Assembly: GCA_047623555.1 (NCBI GenBank) | Contig: JBLHMP010000004.1 | Location: 1-64,000 of the forward strand | Direction of reading: 5' to 3' | Length of the DNA: 64,000 bases | Source of the DNA: NORP181 sp047623555 | Lineage (GTDB): Bacteria; Pseudomonadota; Alphaproteobacteria; Rhodobacterales; Rhodobacteraceae | Position numbers and translations under genes: made by a program | Notes under the pieces: model-generated | The model's database searches: none | What the model saw: the letters and a program-made list of their open reading frames with translations, nothing else | What the model was told of the DNA's origin: nothing | Part shown: positions 17,798-27,283 of the stretch, piece after piece | Numbering within the stretch: the stretch's first letter is position 1 | Layout of the letters: each line of letters starts with the position of its first letter

Positions 17798-18291
17798 CCC
17801 GAACCTTGATCCTGATGCGCCACGCCAAATCGAACTGGGACTCTCCCGTCGCTGGCGACCATGCCCGCCCATTGAATGATCGGGGCCGACGATCGGCCAC
17901 GGCCATGGGCAACTGGATGCGCACACAGGGCTGGATACCGGATCAGGTGCTATCCTCGTCCTCGGCCCGCACCCGTGAAACTTTTGCCAGACTGGGCTTT
18001 GTCATCGCCGGAGAGTTCACCGATGCTCTTTACCACGCCGGGCCCGACCAAATGCGCCAGACGCTTGCCCAGACCAGCGGCGAAACTGTTTTGCTACTGG
18101 GCCATAATCCGGGCATCGCAGAATTCGCCGAACAGCTGGTCCAATTGGGGCCAGACCACCCACGGTTTTACGACTACCCCACCGGCGCCACGTTGGTGGT
18201 AAAGTTCGACATAGACAACTGGGACTTATTGAAACCCGGCACTGGCATAGTTCTGGATTTCACCGTGCCCCGCGATCTGAAAATCGACTAA
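17794..18291 (+). CDS. Histidine phosphatase family protein (SixA-like)
   Basis: The 165-residue product begins TRTLILMRHAKSNWD, the RHG-type catalytic motif with nucleophile His10 in the short SixA-like form. It has a second conserved LLLGHNPGIAEF with the other catalytic His and LSSSSARTRET, where an Arg binds phosphate. SixA removes phosphate from phosphohistidine in signalling or phosphotransferase proteins; the target here is unknown. It ends a plus-strand transcript that meets the bzt operon tail to tail at the terminator 18339-18358. Confidence 0.85.
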   Translation: MTRTLILMRHAKSNWDSPVAGDHARPLNDRGRRSATAMGNWMRTQGWIPDQVLSSSSARTRETFARLGFVIAGEFTDALYHAGPDQMRQTLAQTSGETVLLLGHNPGIAEFAEQLVQLGPDHPRFYDYPTGATLVVKFDIDNWDLLKPGTGIVLDFTVPRDLKID

Positions 18292-18338
18292 CGCCCAAAT
18301 TTCTTCTCGTCCTAAATACCTCCGCCGGAGGCAAAAAA

Positions 18339-18358
18339 GGCGCGCCCTTAGGCCCGCC
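18339..18358. terminator. Bidirectional terminator between the SixA-like gene and bztD
   Basis: GGCGCGCC and GGCCCGCC form an eight-bp stem with one mismatch and a CTTA loop. On the minus strand the hairpin is followed by TTTTTT, a strong terminator for the bzt operon. On the plus strand TCTTTCTT follows. Confidence 0.7.
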
Positions 18359-18383
18359 TCTTTCTTCGCAATTCATCCGCGGC

Positions 18384-19175
18384 TTAATGCCCAAGGATCT
18401 GACTCAGAAACAACTGGGTGCGTGGGTTTTGTGGGTTGTTAAAGAACTCTTCTGGTTCGTTCTGCTCTACAATCTGACCCTCATCCATAAAGATCACCCG
18501 GTTCGCCACCTGACGGGCAAAGCCCATCTCATGGGTCACAACCAGCATGGTCATACCTTCTTCGGCCAGCTGGATCATGGTATCGAGCACCTCTTTGATC
18601 ATCTCCGGGTCAAGAGCGGATGTTGGTTCATCAAACAACATGATCCTTGGCTTCATGCAAAGCGAGCGCGCAATGGCAACCCGCTGCTGCTGTCCACCAG
18701 ACAATTGGCCCGGATATTTCAGCGCCTGTTCCGGGATTTTCACCTTTTCCAGGAAATGCATCGCCGTTTCTTCGGCCTCTTTCTGCGGTGTTTTACGCAC
18801 CCAGATCGGCGCCAAAGTCAGGTTCTCCAGGATGGTCAGATGCGGGAACAGGTTAAAGTGCTGAAACACCATCCCCACTTCTCGCCGGATTTTGTCGATG
18901 TTTTTCAAATCATTCGACAACTCCGTCCCATCCACCGTGATGCGACCCTTCTGGTGTTCTTCTAGCGCGTTCAGGCAGCGGATCAGGGTGGATTTACCGG
19001 ACCCGGACGGGCCCGCAATGACAATCCGTTCGCCTTGGTTGACGGTCAGATTGATGTCACGCAACACATGGAATGACCCATACCATTTGTTCATGTTGCT
19101 GATTTCAATGGCGATCTCATCCGAGACCTTCATTTTGGAGCGATCGGCTGTGCGATCTGTAGCCAGTTCAGACAT
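18384..19175 (-). CDS. bztD: Glutamate/aspartate ABC transporter ATP-binding protein
   Basis: The 263-residue ABC ATPase has Walker A GPSGSGKST (55-63), a Q-loop in MVFQHFNLFPH, the signature LSGGQQQR, Walker B IMLFDEPTSALD and the switch His in VVTHEMGFA. This sequence style is that of polar amino acid transporters (GlnQ/AapP/BztD). It is the last gene of bztABCD and would drive uptake of glutamate, glutamine, aspartate and asparagine. It lies 12 bp after bztC. Confidence 0.93.
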   Translation of the reverse strand: MSELATDRTADRSKMKVSDEIAIEISNMNKWYGSFHVLRDINLTVNQGERIVIAGPSGSGKSTLIRCLNALEEHQKGRITVDGTELSNDLKNIDKIRREVGMVFQHFNLFPHLTILENLTLAPIWVRKTPQKEAEETAMHFLEKVKIPEQALKYPGQLSGGQQQRVAIARSLCMKPRIMLFDEPTSALDPEMIKEVLDTMIQLAEEGMTMLVVTHEMGFARQVANRVIFMDEGQIVEQNEPEEFFNNPQNPRTQLFLSQILGH

Positions 19176-19187
19176 ATTTAGGTTTCC

Positions 19188-20498
19188 TTATCTGTGGCCA
19201 GTCTGAAGCTTGCGCTCCAGATACATGGAATAACGGGACATGGAGAAGCAGAAGATCCAGAATACCAGCGCGATAAAGCCATACAACTCCCACACGATAC
19301 CATTCCAATTTGCATCCGCCCGAATTGCTGTCGAAAGACCCAGAGGGTCCAGCAGACCAATGATCGACACCAGCGTCGTATCTTTGAAGACGCCGATAAA
19401 GGTGCTGACAATGCCCGGAATCGAGATTTTCAACGCCTGCGGCATGATGATCAGCCGCTGTGCCTTCCAGTAATCTAGACCAAGACTGTCGGCCCCTTCA
19501 TACTGTCCCTTTGGCAAAGCCGCCAAACCGCCGCGGATCACTTCGGCCATATAGGCCGCAGCAAACAACGTCACCATGATCAGCACCCGCAGGATGATGT
19601 CGAAATTCGTGCCCGGCGGCAAAAAGATGTTCAGCAAAGTTGACGCCACAATCAGCAGCGTAATCAGCGGAACGCCCCGGATGAATTCGATAAAGCCCAC
19701 ACAAAGGTATTTGACGATTATCAGGTCAGACTGCCGCCCTAATGCCAGAACAATACCCAAAGGCAGCGAACAGGCGATGGCGACAACACCGATGGTAATC
19801 GACAACATGAACCCACCAAACAACCGGCTCCTGACCAGTTCCAAGCCAAATGGCGCCACAGTGTTCAACATGTCCGTGACGTAACCGGACAGCACAAACC
19901 ACCAGATCAACGCCACAACCACGGCCGCGATAATGCCCACCAGTTCACTCATGGTGGCCGCTACGAATTTGAAAACGTAGAAAGCAATCACAAAACCGGC
20001 AATGGCTGCCAGCGGACCCCAGACTGTCCCGCCCCACAAAAGCCATGGGAACAGGAACGGAAAGATCGCCGTAAACCAGATCAGCTTTTTCGGAACGGAT
20101 TCTGCAAACAGGATCGGGCCAAGCGCCACGCCCATCAGAACAAAGGCAGCAATCGGACGCCAATAAAGGTCGGATGGGTAAAAGCCAAACATCAGCTGAA
20201 CCCAACGTTCCCGGATCACGCCCCAACAGGCACCACTGGTGTGGCCCTTTTCCTGCCCCAATGCCACGAGGATATCGCGACACTCAGACAAAGAGTTGGA
20301 CTCCCAGGTCGGGGACAACACCCAAGGCAAAAATTCGTAAAGAACATAAGCCAAGGCAGCGATAACCAAAATTGTCAGTACGGTGTTGAACCAACCAGAG
20401 AACAAGCGGCTGTGAAACCAACCAACAATGCCCACGGTTGAGGCTGGTGGCTCTTGCTCGGCGAGCATTTTAGTACGTGTATACGCTACATCAGACAT
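19188..20498 (-). CDS. bztC: Glutamate/aspartate ABC transporter permease
   Basis: The start at 20498 (MSDVAYTRTKMLAEQE) is preceded by GGAGG at proper spacing and is better than an upstream GTG/ATG that would overlap bztB. The 436-residue permease has a long N-terminal membrane region and a C-terminal HisM-like permease domain. The domain contains the EAA loop EVIRGGLAALPKGQYEGADS followed by LGLDYWKAQRLIIMPQALK. The enlarged size is a hallmark of BztB/BztC compared with ordinary 220-residue permeases. One base separates it from bztB. Confidence 0.93.
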   Translation of the reverse strand: MSDVAYTRTKMLAEQEPPASTVGIVGWFHSRLFSGWFNTVLTILVIAALAYVLYEFLPWVLSPTWESNSLSECRDILVALGQEKGHTSGACWGVIRERWVQLMFGFYPSDLYWRPIAAFVLMGVALGPILFAESVPKKLIWFTAIFPFLFPWLLWGGTVWGPLAAIAGFVIAFYVFKFVAATMSELVGIIAAVVVALIWWFVLSGYVTDMLNTVAPFGLELVRSRLFGGFMLSITIGVVAIACSLPLGIVLALGRQSDLIIVKYLCVGFIEFIRGVPLITLLIVASTLLNIFLPPGTNFDIILRVLIMVTLFAAAYMAEVIRGGLAALPKGQYEGADSLGLDYWKAQRLIIMPQALKISIPGIVSTFIGVFKDTTLVSIIGLLDPLGLSTAIRADANWNGIVWELYGFIALVFWIFCFSMSRYSMYLERKLQTGHR

Positions 20499-20499
20499 A

Positions 20500-21768
20500 T
20501 CAACGCTCCTCCAGTTTGACGGATTCATTGTACCAGTTCATCAACGCCGAAATGCTCAGAGAGATAGACAGGTAAACCAACATCATAAGCATGATACTCT
20601 CAAGCTCTTTGCCGGTTTGGTTCATCGTGATGCCACCCAATGTCCCGGTGATGTCCATATACCCAACGGCAATGGCCAAAGACGAGTTCTTGGTCAGGTT
20701 CAGATAGTTCGAGATCAGGGGCGGAATAATCACCCGCAAGGCCTGAGGTAGAACAACCAGCGACATGATCTTACCGGATCGTATCCCCAGCGCCTCGGCG
20801 GCCTCGGTTTGACCTTTGGCAATCGCCAAAATACCTGCCCGCACGATTTCGGCGATGAATGCCGCCGTATAAAGCGACAAGGCGAGCCAGAGCGCGATCA
20901 ACGAGTTGCGTAAATGCGTGCCGCCCTTAAAGTTAAAGCCCTTAAGTTCGGGATAGCCGAAATGAAAGCCAAGAATGGCGAGCAAAATGCCCATTGGCAC
21001 AACGATCAATCCCAGTCGTAAATACCAGGTCGTTGGCCGCTCGCCGGTTGAATCCTGAACTTTGTTGGCCCGGCGTTTCACCAGGCCCGACGCCCAGATA
21101 CCGCCGGCAAGAACAATCAAAATAGCAACCAGATCAAGGCTGATATCAAAGCGGATGCTAGAATTTCCAAACAGATGAATGTCGCCAAACCCTCGGCTGA
21201 ACAACGGTTCAGGCAGGTAAACCCCGCGATTGGTCACCGCGACACTATCGTTCAGCATCAGGCTGGCAGTTGCATTATCGCCTCTGAACGCCTTTGGTGC
21301 CGGAAGCGTTTCAATCATGATTGCCATGCTGAGAACGATCCACAGCAACACCGGAATGTTGCGGAATGTTTCCACATAAACCGCCATCAGCCGTGAAACC
21401 AACCAATTGTTGGACAGCCGCAGAACGCCAATGACAACACCCAGAATGGTTGCTGCGATACAGCCAAGAACGGCCACCACCAGAGTGTTCAGCAGGCCAA
21501 TAATGGCCGCCCGTAAATGTGTGTCTTGCGAGCTATATTCCAGCAGACGCTGATTGATGTCATAGCCTGCCGGTTGAGTAAGATAGCCAAAGCTGATCGG
21601 CTTGCCCAATGTGGCCAGGTTCTGTGCGGTATTGCTGATAAGCCAGCCAACCAGAACCATGAACCCGAATAAGGCAATAACTTGGATGGTTCCTGATCGG
21701 TACCGCGAATCGTAAAGGAGCATTGAAAGCCGAAACGACTCCTTTGGCGGGTCTGTAAGTGTGGTCAT
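20500..21768 (-). CDS. bztB: Glutamate/aspartate ABC transporter permease
   Basis: The 422-residue membrane protein pairs with BztC to form the channel. It has about eight hydrophobic segments, a large periplasmic insert (about 150-250) and a C-terminal EAA loop, EIVRAGILAIAKGQTEAAEA followed by LGIRSGKIMSLVVLPQALR. It begins MTTLTDPPKESFRLSMLLYD. The gene is separated from bztA by about 130 bp containing a terminator-like hairpin, so its expression is probably lower than that of the binding protein. Confidence 0.93.
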   Translation of the reverse strand: MTTLTDPPKESFRLSMLLYDSRYRSGTIQVIALFGFMVLVGWLISNTAQNLATLGKPISFGYLTQPAGYDINQRLLEYSSQDTHLRAAIIGLLNTLVVAVLGCIAATILGVVIGVLRLSNNWLVSRLMAVYVETFRNIPVLLWIVLSMAIMIETLPAPKAFRGDNATASLMLNDSVAVTNRGVYLPEPLFSRGFGDIHLFGNSSIRFDISLDLVAILIVLAGGIWASGLVKRRANKVQDSTGERPTTWYLRLGLIVVPMGILLAILGFHFGYPELKGFNFKGGTHLRNSLIALWLALSLYTAAFIAEIVRAGILAIAKGQTEAAEALGIRSGKIMSLVVLPQALRVIIPPLISNYLNLTKNSSLAIAVGYMDITGTLGGITMNQTGKELESIMLMMLVYLSISLSISALMNWYNESVKLEER

Positions 21769-21861
21769 ATCCAGACATCCCTGTTGTATTCAGATCTTGT
21801 CGACTGGCTGGGTTTCCCCCAACTCTGCAAAGATAGAAAATTTGTTCCCTAAAAGCAAAAA

Positions 21862-21884
21862 GGGCGCAGGATTAACCTGCGCCC
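21862..21884 (-). terminator. Intercistronic terminator/attenuator between bztA and bztB
   Basis: On the minus strand GGGCGCAGG-TTAAT-CCTGCGCCC is a perfect nine-bp stem with a five-base loop followed by TTTTTGCTTTT. It lies 16 bp after the bztA stop. It would protect bztA mRNA and let only part of the transcription reach bztBCD. Confidence 0.75.
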
Positions 21885-21899
21885 TTTCCGGAATGTTTT

Positions 21900-22916
21900 T
21901 TAACGGAACGGAGGTGAATACAGCAGACCACCATCAGTCCATTGGGCGTTCAGACCACGCGCCAGACCAATTGGAGTTTCTTCGCCAATGTTTTTGGCAA
22001 AGATTTCACCGTAGTTACCACCAACAGAAATCGCCGCTTTGGCCCAACCGGCGTCAAGACCCAGCATCTCGCCCAGAGTACCTTCGGTACCCAACAGACG
22101 GTTGATTTCAGGATTGTCGGTGCCAGTAGACATTTCAGCCAGATTGGCCGACGTCACACCTAGTTCTTCGGCTGTTACCAAAGCGTTCAGCGTCCAGCGA
22201 ACCACATCACCCCATTCGTTGTCGCCGTGACGGACCAATGGGCCCAGCGGCTCTTTCGAGATGATTTCAGGCAGCAGAACGTGATCGCCCGGATTTTCGA
22301 ACGTCGCACGTGTCGCGGCCAGACCGGATGCGTCTGTGGTGTAAACATCACATGCACCAGCAAGGTACTGTTGCTGAGCTTCGGCGTTGGTTTCAATTGG
22401 AACCGGCTCATAGCTGATGTTGTTGATGCGGAAATAGTCGGCCAGGTTTAGTTCGGTTGTTGTACCGGTTTGGATACAGACGGTCGCGCCGTCCAGATCT
22501 TTGGCCGAGGACACACCCAGATCTTTCGGAACCATAAAGCCCTGACCGTCATAATAGTTTACACCAACAAAGGTGAACTTCAGGTCAACATCACGGCTGA
22601 ATGTCCATGTTGTGTTACGTGCCAGCAAGTCGATTTCGCCCGATGCCAGTGCGGTAAAACGTGTTTTACCTGTGGTCGGAACGAATTCAACGGCATTGCC
22701 ATCACCCAAAACAGCGGCTGCAACAGCACGGCAAAGCGTAACATCAAAGCCACCCCATGTGCCATTTGCGTCTGGCGCAGCAAAGCCGACCAGACCTGTA
22801 GAAACGCCGCAATTCAGTTTTCCACGGGCCTTAACGTCGTCCAGCGTACCAGCCGCTGCAGCACCTGCTGCAAGGGCGGCGACGGTGAGCGCGCCAAAAA
22901 AAACGGTTTTTGTCAT
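21900..22916 (-). CDS. bztA: Periplasmic glutamate/aspartate-binding protein
   Basis: The start at 22916 gives MTKTVFFGALTVAALAAGAA, a signal peptide, and has an AGGAAGAGGT-like ribosome-binding site; the ORF upstream is spurious. The mature protein (338 residues with signal) shows VKARGKLNCGVSTGLVGFA and FDVTLCRAVAAAVLGD of family 3 solute-binding proteins, then ASGEIDLLARNTTWTFSRDV with the ligand-binding residues. It is longer than the ordinary 250-residue family 3 proteins, as in BztA/AapJ. It is the first gene of the operon and captures acidic amino acids and their amides. Confidence 0.94.
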   Translation of the reverse strand: MTKTVFFGALTVAALAAGAAAAGTLDDVKARGKLNCGVSTGLVGFAAPDANGTWGGFDVTLCRAVAAAVLGDGNAVEFVPTTGKTRFTALASGEIDLLARNTTWTFSRDVDLKFTFVGVNYYDGQGFMVPKDLGVSSAKDLDGATVCIQTGTTTELNLADYFRINNISYEPVPIETNAEAQQQYLAGACDVYTTDASGLAATRATFENPGDHVLLPEIISKEPLGPLVRHGDNEWGDVVRWTLNALVTAEELGVTSANLAEMSTGTDNPEINRLLGTEGTLGEMLGLDAGWAKAAISVGGNYGEIFAKNIGEETPIGLARGLNAQWTDGGLLYSPPFR

Positions 22917-23113
22917 AGTTACCTCTTCCTGATTGTCCGCCCCGCAACGAGCGGCCTCCTGGCCTTTTTGGCCAGTATTTTCCCCCAAAGCGAGGTTGCC
23001 CCCCTTTAGTGGGTCCAAGTTTGGTCGCAAACATCAACAAACGTCAAGGGTTTGATCACAGGAATTGCTCGCCCAAAGGCGAGACTTCCGCTTGGTAAAC
23101 GTTTTGAGAGGGT

Positions 23114-23827
23114 TCAGTCAGGCAGCCCGGCCATTTCGTAAAACCGCGCAGCATGCAGAAATGCCAGTCTTTTTATGTCCGACAGAGCATCAGCTTCGTC
23201 ATCCTGACCCCATTTTTCATGCTGCCAGATTTCATCCAACCGCGACAAGAACCAGACTTTTTCCGGTTCTTTCCACTGTAAAACAACGGAAAATCCAAGA
23301 ACGAGAGATCCAGACAGGCTCACCAAATCGTGAAATCCGGCCAATTGGTAGGGTGACATGGTGTGAACCATTTTTGTTAACGTGTTCAGTGCCTTGCCAT
23401 CCTGGGCCTGATGGATGACGCCGCTGCGTGTTTGCAGCCGAACGCCTAATTTTTTTGCGGCCCAGTCCAATGCTGGGTCCCATTGCACCGTTTGACGGGC
23501 CACCAATTCCTCTGGGGTGTCCGCGCGATAGCACAACAGGTCCGAATCCCCATAGGCCGCCAGCATGTCAGCGACCTCGGCATGCTGATGGGTAACCTTG
23601 TCGATCGCGGCATTCGCCGTGCGGGTTACAGGCATGGTTGCCGGATCAATCTTGTTGCCCTGCGCCTCCCATTCCGCCGCCACCGCATCCGCCATCGCCC
23701 GCGTCGGCAGCAACAACGACGCCTTGGCCGGGGTTTTCACCGCGCGGCTATCCAAAGCTATGGTAAAACCGTCGCCTTCAGGGATGACATGTGTTGTTTG
23801 CCAAAATCGTGCGGGGGCGTCGCTCAT
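23114..23827 (-). CDS. ATP12 family F1-ATPase assembly chaperone
   Basis: With the start at 23827 the product has 237 residues beginning MSDAPARFWQTTHVIPEGDG. The segments VKTPAKASLLLPTRAMADAV, AVAAEWEAQGNKIDPATMPV and LLCYRADTPEELVARQ followed by WDPALDWAAKKLG identify the ATP12 family, whose mitochondrial member chaperones the F1 alpha subunit. Alphaproteobacteria carry it in this context. The ATG overlaps the stop of the HAD gene, and the gene ends a minus-strand operon of crcB, an rluA-type gene, HAD and ATP12. Confidence 0.92.
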   Translation of the reverse strand: MSDAPARFWQTTHVIPEGDGFTIALDSRAVKTPAKASLLLPTRAMADAVAAEWEAQGNKIDPATMPVTRTANAAIDKVTHQHAEVADMLAAYGDSDLLCYRADTPEELVARQTVQWDPALDWAAKKLGVRLQTRSGVIHQAQDGKALNTLTKMVHTMSPYQLAGFHDLVSLSGSLVLGFSVVLQWKEPEKVWFLSRLDEIWQHEKWGQDDEADALSDIKRLAFLHAARFYEMAGLPD

Positions 23828-24507
23828 GCGTCTTCTTTCCAAATGGTATTCAGGGCCTGTGGCAGCTCTGCAAACGTGTCAATAATCCGCGCCGCACTGC
23901 CGAGTTCGCTCACCGGGTGATAGCCCCAACTGACACCAATCCCGGTCACGCCCGCGGCCTGCGCCATATCCATGTCAAAGCTGGTATCGCCGATCATCAC
24001 AGTGTTTTCGCGCTCTACCCCGGCCTCGGACATGGCCGTTTCAATCATCGACGGATGCGGTTTGGACGGATGGTGGTCGGCAACCTGACGGGTGATGAAC
24101 ATCCGCTCAAGCCCATGATCGGCGATCAAGGCATCAAGACCCCGTTGCGATTTTCCTGTCGCCACACCCAACAGGTTTTCCGGGGTAGCCGCCAACTGGT
24201 CCAGCATCGCGCGCGCTCCGGGGTAGAGCGGCGACAATTTGGCCGACCCCAACCGCAAACTGCGGCTGTGATAGGTTTCTTTATAAGCGGCTACCAATTT
24301 GTCATGGGTCGCCGCCGTCAAATCCGGGGCCAGCCGCACCATGGCAAGATCAAGCGACAGACCAACAATCGACAAAACCTCCTGGGGCGAAGGCTCTGGC
24401 AGGTTGTTCTGGTCAAACGCGCCCTTCATTGCCCCCAGAATACTCGCCTGACTGTCCACCAACGTACCGTCCATATCAAATATGATCAGCCGCAGCGGTT
24501 TGTTCAC
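23824..24507 (-). CDS. HAD-IA family hydrolase, phosphoglycolate phosphatase-like
   Basis: The 227-residue protein starts with motif I IIFDMDGTLVDS (nucleophile D11, acid D13). It has a helical cap domain, the motif II/III region GVATGKSQRGLD with the conserved Lys, and motif IV MIGDTSFDMDMAQAAG. These fit a small-molecule phosphatase close to Gph or a pyrophosphatase; the substrate is not certain. The start overlaps the stop of the pseudouridine synthase gene by four bases and its end overlaps the ATP12 gene. Confidence 0.9.
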   Translation of the reverse strand: MNKPLRLIIFDMDGTLVDSQASILGAMKGAFDQNNLPEPSPQEVLSIVGLSLDLAMVRLAPDLTAATHDKLVAAYKETYHSRSLRLGSAKLSPLYPGARAMLDQLAATPENLLGVATGKSQRGLDALIADHGLERMFITRQVADHHPSKPHPSMIETAMSEAGVERENTVMIGDTSFDMDMAQAAGVTGIGVSWGYHPVSELGSAARIIDTFAELPQALNTIWKEDA

Positions 24508-25544
24508 TCCAATTCCTCAAACGGATCTTCGGGCACATCGGACGCCGCCCATTGGAAGGTATCCCAAGTGTCCTTCATGTGATCGGACATCGGCGCCGTC
24601 AGGTGCAATTGCGCCTGTGTCACCGGATGTTCAATGCGCAAAGACCGCGCGTGCAGGTGCAGTTTCTTGGAAATGTCGCCGCCAAGATGCGCGCCCCAGC
24701 CATCGCCAAGGTTATCCTGACCCGAGCCGCCATATTTGCCGTCGCCAATAATCGGATGGCCAATCTCGGCCATATGCGCGCGCAATTGGTGGGTGCGTCC
24801 GGTGATCGGCACCAACGCCATCCACGCACAGCGTTTCGCCGCTGACGAAAGCACCGCGTAATCGGTCGTGGCGCGTTTGGCGCCTTCGGTCCGGTCAACT
24901 TCGCGCGGATGCACACAGACCATTTTTTCGCCTTCACCGTGGCCACCACCCATGGCTTTCATCAGACCGTATTTGATAGTGCCCATTTTGGGATGGGGAA
25001 CGCCAGCAACAGCAGCCCAATAAATCTTGCGGGTTTCGCGATGCCGGAACGACGCGGTCAGCGCTGCCGCAACCACGCGGGTGCGGGCCATCAGCAGAAC
25101 GCCAGAGGTGTCTTTGTCGAGTCGATGCACCAGCCGTGGTTTTTCATCGAGATCAAAACACAATGCTTCGGCCAAGCCATCAACATGGCGGGTCTGGCCG
25201 CTGCCCCCTTGCACCGCGAGCCCGGAAGGCTTGTTGAGCGCCAGCACATGGTCATCACGATAGATCACACAGGAGCGGATCATTTTGGCATCGGCATCAG
25301 ACACCCGCGTCGGGGCAGGCCCCGGACGGTGCTGTGAATCCGACAACGGCGGAATGCGAATCTGTTGTCCGGTCTCAACCCGGGTCGACGCCTTGACCCG
25401 GCCGCCATCTACGCGGATTTCGCCCTTGCGGCACATCTTTTCGATGCGCCCCTGCGCCACATGCGGAAACAGGCGGCGGAACCACCGATCAAGCCGTTGG
25501 TCGGTATCGCCCTCTTCGACGGTTACGATCTGAACATCACTCAT
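24504..25544 (-). CDS. RluA family pseudouridine synthase (RluC-like)
   Basis: The 346-residue product has an N-terminal S4 RNA-binding domain (about 15-70, DQRLDRWFRRLFPHVAQGRI). The catalytic domain has RLVHRLDKDTSGVLLMAR, where D143 is the nucleophile, TGRTHQLRAHMAEIGHPIIG and GGDISKKLHLHARSL. Family members convert uridines in 23S rRNA (955, 2504 and 2580 for RluC). The S4 domain and genome context favour RluC over RluA. It overlaps crcB at its start (ATGA) and the HAD gene at its end. Confidence 0.9.
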   Translation of the reverse strand: MSDVQIVTVEEGDTDQRLDRWFRRLFPHVAQGRIEKMCRKGEIRVDGGRVKASTRVETGQQIRIPPLSDSQHRPGPAPTRVSDADAKMIRSCVIYRDDHVLALNKPSGLAVQGGSGQTRHVDGLAEALCFDLDEKPRLVHRLDKDTSGVLLMARTRVVAAALTASFRHRETRKIYWAAVAGVPHPKMGTIKYGLMKAMGGGHGEGEKMVCVHPREVDRTEGAKRATTDYAVLSSAAKRCAWMALVPITGRTHQLRAHMAEIGHPIIGDGKYGGSGQDNLGDGWGAHLGGDISKKLHLHARSLRIEHPVTQAQLHLTAPMSDHMKDTWDTFQWAASDVPEDPFEELE

Positions 25545-25921
25545 GCCAATACTCCACGCGTCAGGATCATGCCCAACGCCAATGCTGCGATGGATACACC
25601 CACCGAAATTCCTATGTAGAGCATCGCCGGCCCGATCGCTCCGCGTTCAAACAATGTAATCGTCTCGAGCGAGAATGCCGAAAACGTAGTAAACCCGCCA
25701 AGGATACCGGTCATCACAAACGGCCCATAATGGGTCAGGCCGCGCTGAGCTGCGAATATCACAAATACGCCCATCAGGAACGATCCGATTACATTGACGG
25801 TGATAATCGCCAGCGGAAATTCCTGATGACCAAACAGACGGACCACGCCAACACCAGTCAAATACCGAAGCGACGCCCCGATTGCGCCACCAAGCGCCAC
25901 AAGAGATATAGTTGAAATCAT
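25541..25921 (-). CDS. crcB: Fluoride ion channel CrcB/Fluc
   Basis: A 126-residue protein with four membrane helices. It carries the family motifs GGAIGASLRYL near the N-terminus, NVIGSFLMGVF (the conserved Asn of the pore) and GGFTTFSAFSLE with the Phe and Ser/Thr residues of the fluoride path and central sodium site. Fluc exports fluoride. No crcB (fluoride) riboswitch was recognised in the short upstream region. It is the first gene of the operon, 46 bp from the end of rarA. Confidence 0.95.
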   Translation of the reverse strand: MISTISLVALGGAIGASLRYLTGVGVVRLFGHQEFPLAIITVNVIGSFLMGVFVIFAAQRGLTHYGPFVMTGILGGFTTFSAFSLETITLFERGAIGPAMLYIGISVGVSIAALALGMILTRGVLA

Positions 25922-25967
25922 CGCCAGTCTGTCGCGCGCTATGACGACTTTGTCAAGTTATGCTGTG

Positions 25968-27281
25968 TTAGTCGTCCAAATTCCGCTGCGCACGCAGTTT
26001 TGCAAAGTAATCCAGCCGCTTTTTCAACTCGCGCTCAAAGCCCCGTTCCACCGGAACATACAAAGCCGGGCGCTTTACCTCATCCGGAAAATAGTTTTGC
26101 CCGGAAAACCCGTCTTCGGCGTCATGATCATAGGCATAGCCCGCACCGTATCCCTGTTCTTTCATCATCGAGGTCGGCGCATTCAGAATGTGTTTCGGCG
26201 GTGGTGTGCTGCCGGTCTGCCGTGCCAACCCCATTGCCGCCTTGAACCCGACATATCCCGCGTTCGATTTTGGCGCCAGCGCCAGATAGGTCACCGCTTG
26301 GCCCAACGCCAATTCGCCCTCGGGGCTGCCAAGGCGTTCATAGGTTTCCCAGGCATGCAGGCAAACGGTTTGTGCCTGCGGATCGGCAAGTCCGATATCT
26401 TCGACCGCCATGCGGATGATCCGACGCGCCAGATAGCGCGGGTCTTCGCCGCCGGTCAGCATGCGCGCGAACCAATAAAGTGCTGCATCCGGGTCTGACC
26501 CACGCACCGACTTATGCAGCGCCGAGATCAGGTTGTAATGCTCGTCACCACCTTTGTCGTATTTGGCGGCGCGGCGCATCAACCGTTTGGTCAGCGCATC
26601 AATATCTAACGGTTTCGCGGTATTCCACGCCGCCACCTGTTCAATCAGGTTCAGCAGCGCACGACCATCGCCATCGGCCATTTCGTGTAACGCGTCGCGC
26701 GCCTGCGCGGTTAGCGGCAATTTGCGGTCCAGCTCATTCTCAGCCCGCTGCGTCAACCGCGCCAGATCCGCCAAAGACAGCCGCTCCAGCACCAAAACCT
26801 GCGCCCGACTCAGCAAAGCGGCGTTGAGCTCAAACGATGGGTTTTCCGTGGTCGCGCCGACCAGAAGAATGGTGCCATCTTCCATATGCGGCAGGAATCC
26901 ATCCTGTTGCGCCTTGTTAAAGCGGTGGATTTCGTCAACGAACAGCAACGTCCCCTGGCCGTTTTGTCGCCGAATGCGCGCGGCCTCGAACACTTTGCGT
27001 AGTTCCGGCATGCCCGTGAAAATCGCGCTAATCTGGATAAATTTCAAATCGCTCTCATTGGCCAACAGCCGCGCGATGGTGGTCTTGCCCACACCAGGTG
27101 GGCCCCACAACACCAACGATCCCAATGAATGCGACGCCAGCATTGTGCCCAACGGCGCCTCAGGGCCCAGCACCTGTTCCTGCCCGATGACGTCAGCCAA
27201 AGATAATGGGCGCAGTTTATCCGCCAAAGGCCGGTTCGCCGCGGGTTGGGTCAGGCCCGGAGTGTCAAACAAATCAGCCAT
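25968..27281 (-). CDS. rarA: Replication-associated recombination protein RarA (MgsA)
   Basis: The 437-residue AAA+ ATPase has Walker A GPPGVGKT (60-67), Walker B LLFVDEIHRFNKAQQD and sensor 1 GATTENPSFE. The C-terminal MgsA domain has SALHKSVRGSDPDAALYWFA, RMLTGGEDPRYLARRI and PPKHILNAPT. RarA acts at stalled replication forks. The stop of the upstream protease gene is just two bases away, so both may be one transcript. Confidence 0.95.
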   Translation of the reverse strand: MADLFDTPGLTQPAANRPLADKLRPLSLADVIGQEQVLGPEAPLGTMLASHSLGSLVLWGPPGVGKTTIARLLANESDLKFIQISAIFTGMPELRKVFEAARIRRQNGQGTLLFVDEIHRFNKAQQDGFLPHMEDGTILLVGATTENPSFELNAALLSRAQVLVLERLSLADLARLTQRAENELDRKLPLTAQARDALHEMADGDGRALLNLIEQVAAWNTAKPLDIDALTKRLMRRAAKYDKGGDEHYNLISALHKSVRGSDPDAALYWFARMLTGGEDPRYLARRIIRMAVEDIGLADPQAQTVCLHAWETYERLGSPEGELALGQAVTYLALAPKSNAGYVGFKAAMGLARQTGSTPPPKHILNAPTSMMKEQGYGAGYAYDHDAEDGFSGQNYFPDEVKRPALYVPVERGFERELKKRLDYFAKLRAQRNLDD

Positions 27282-27283
27282 AT

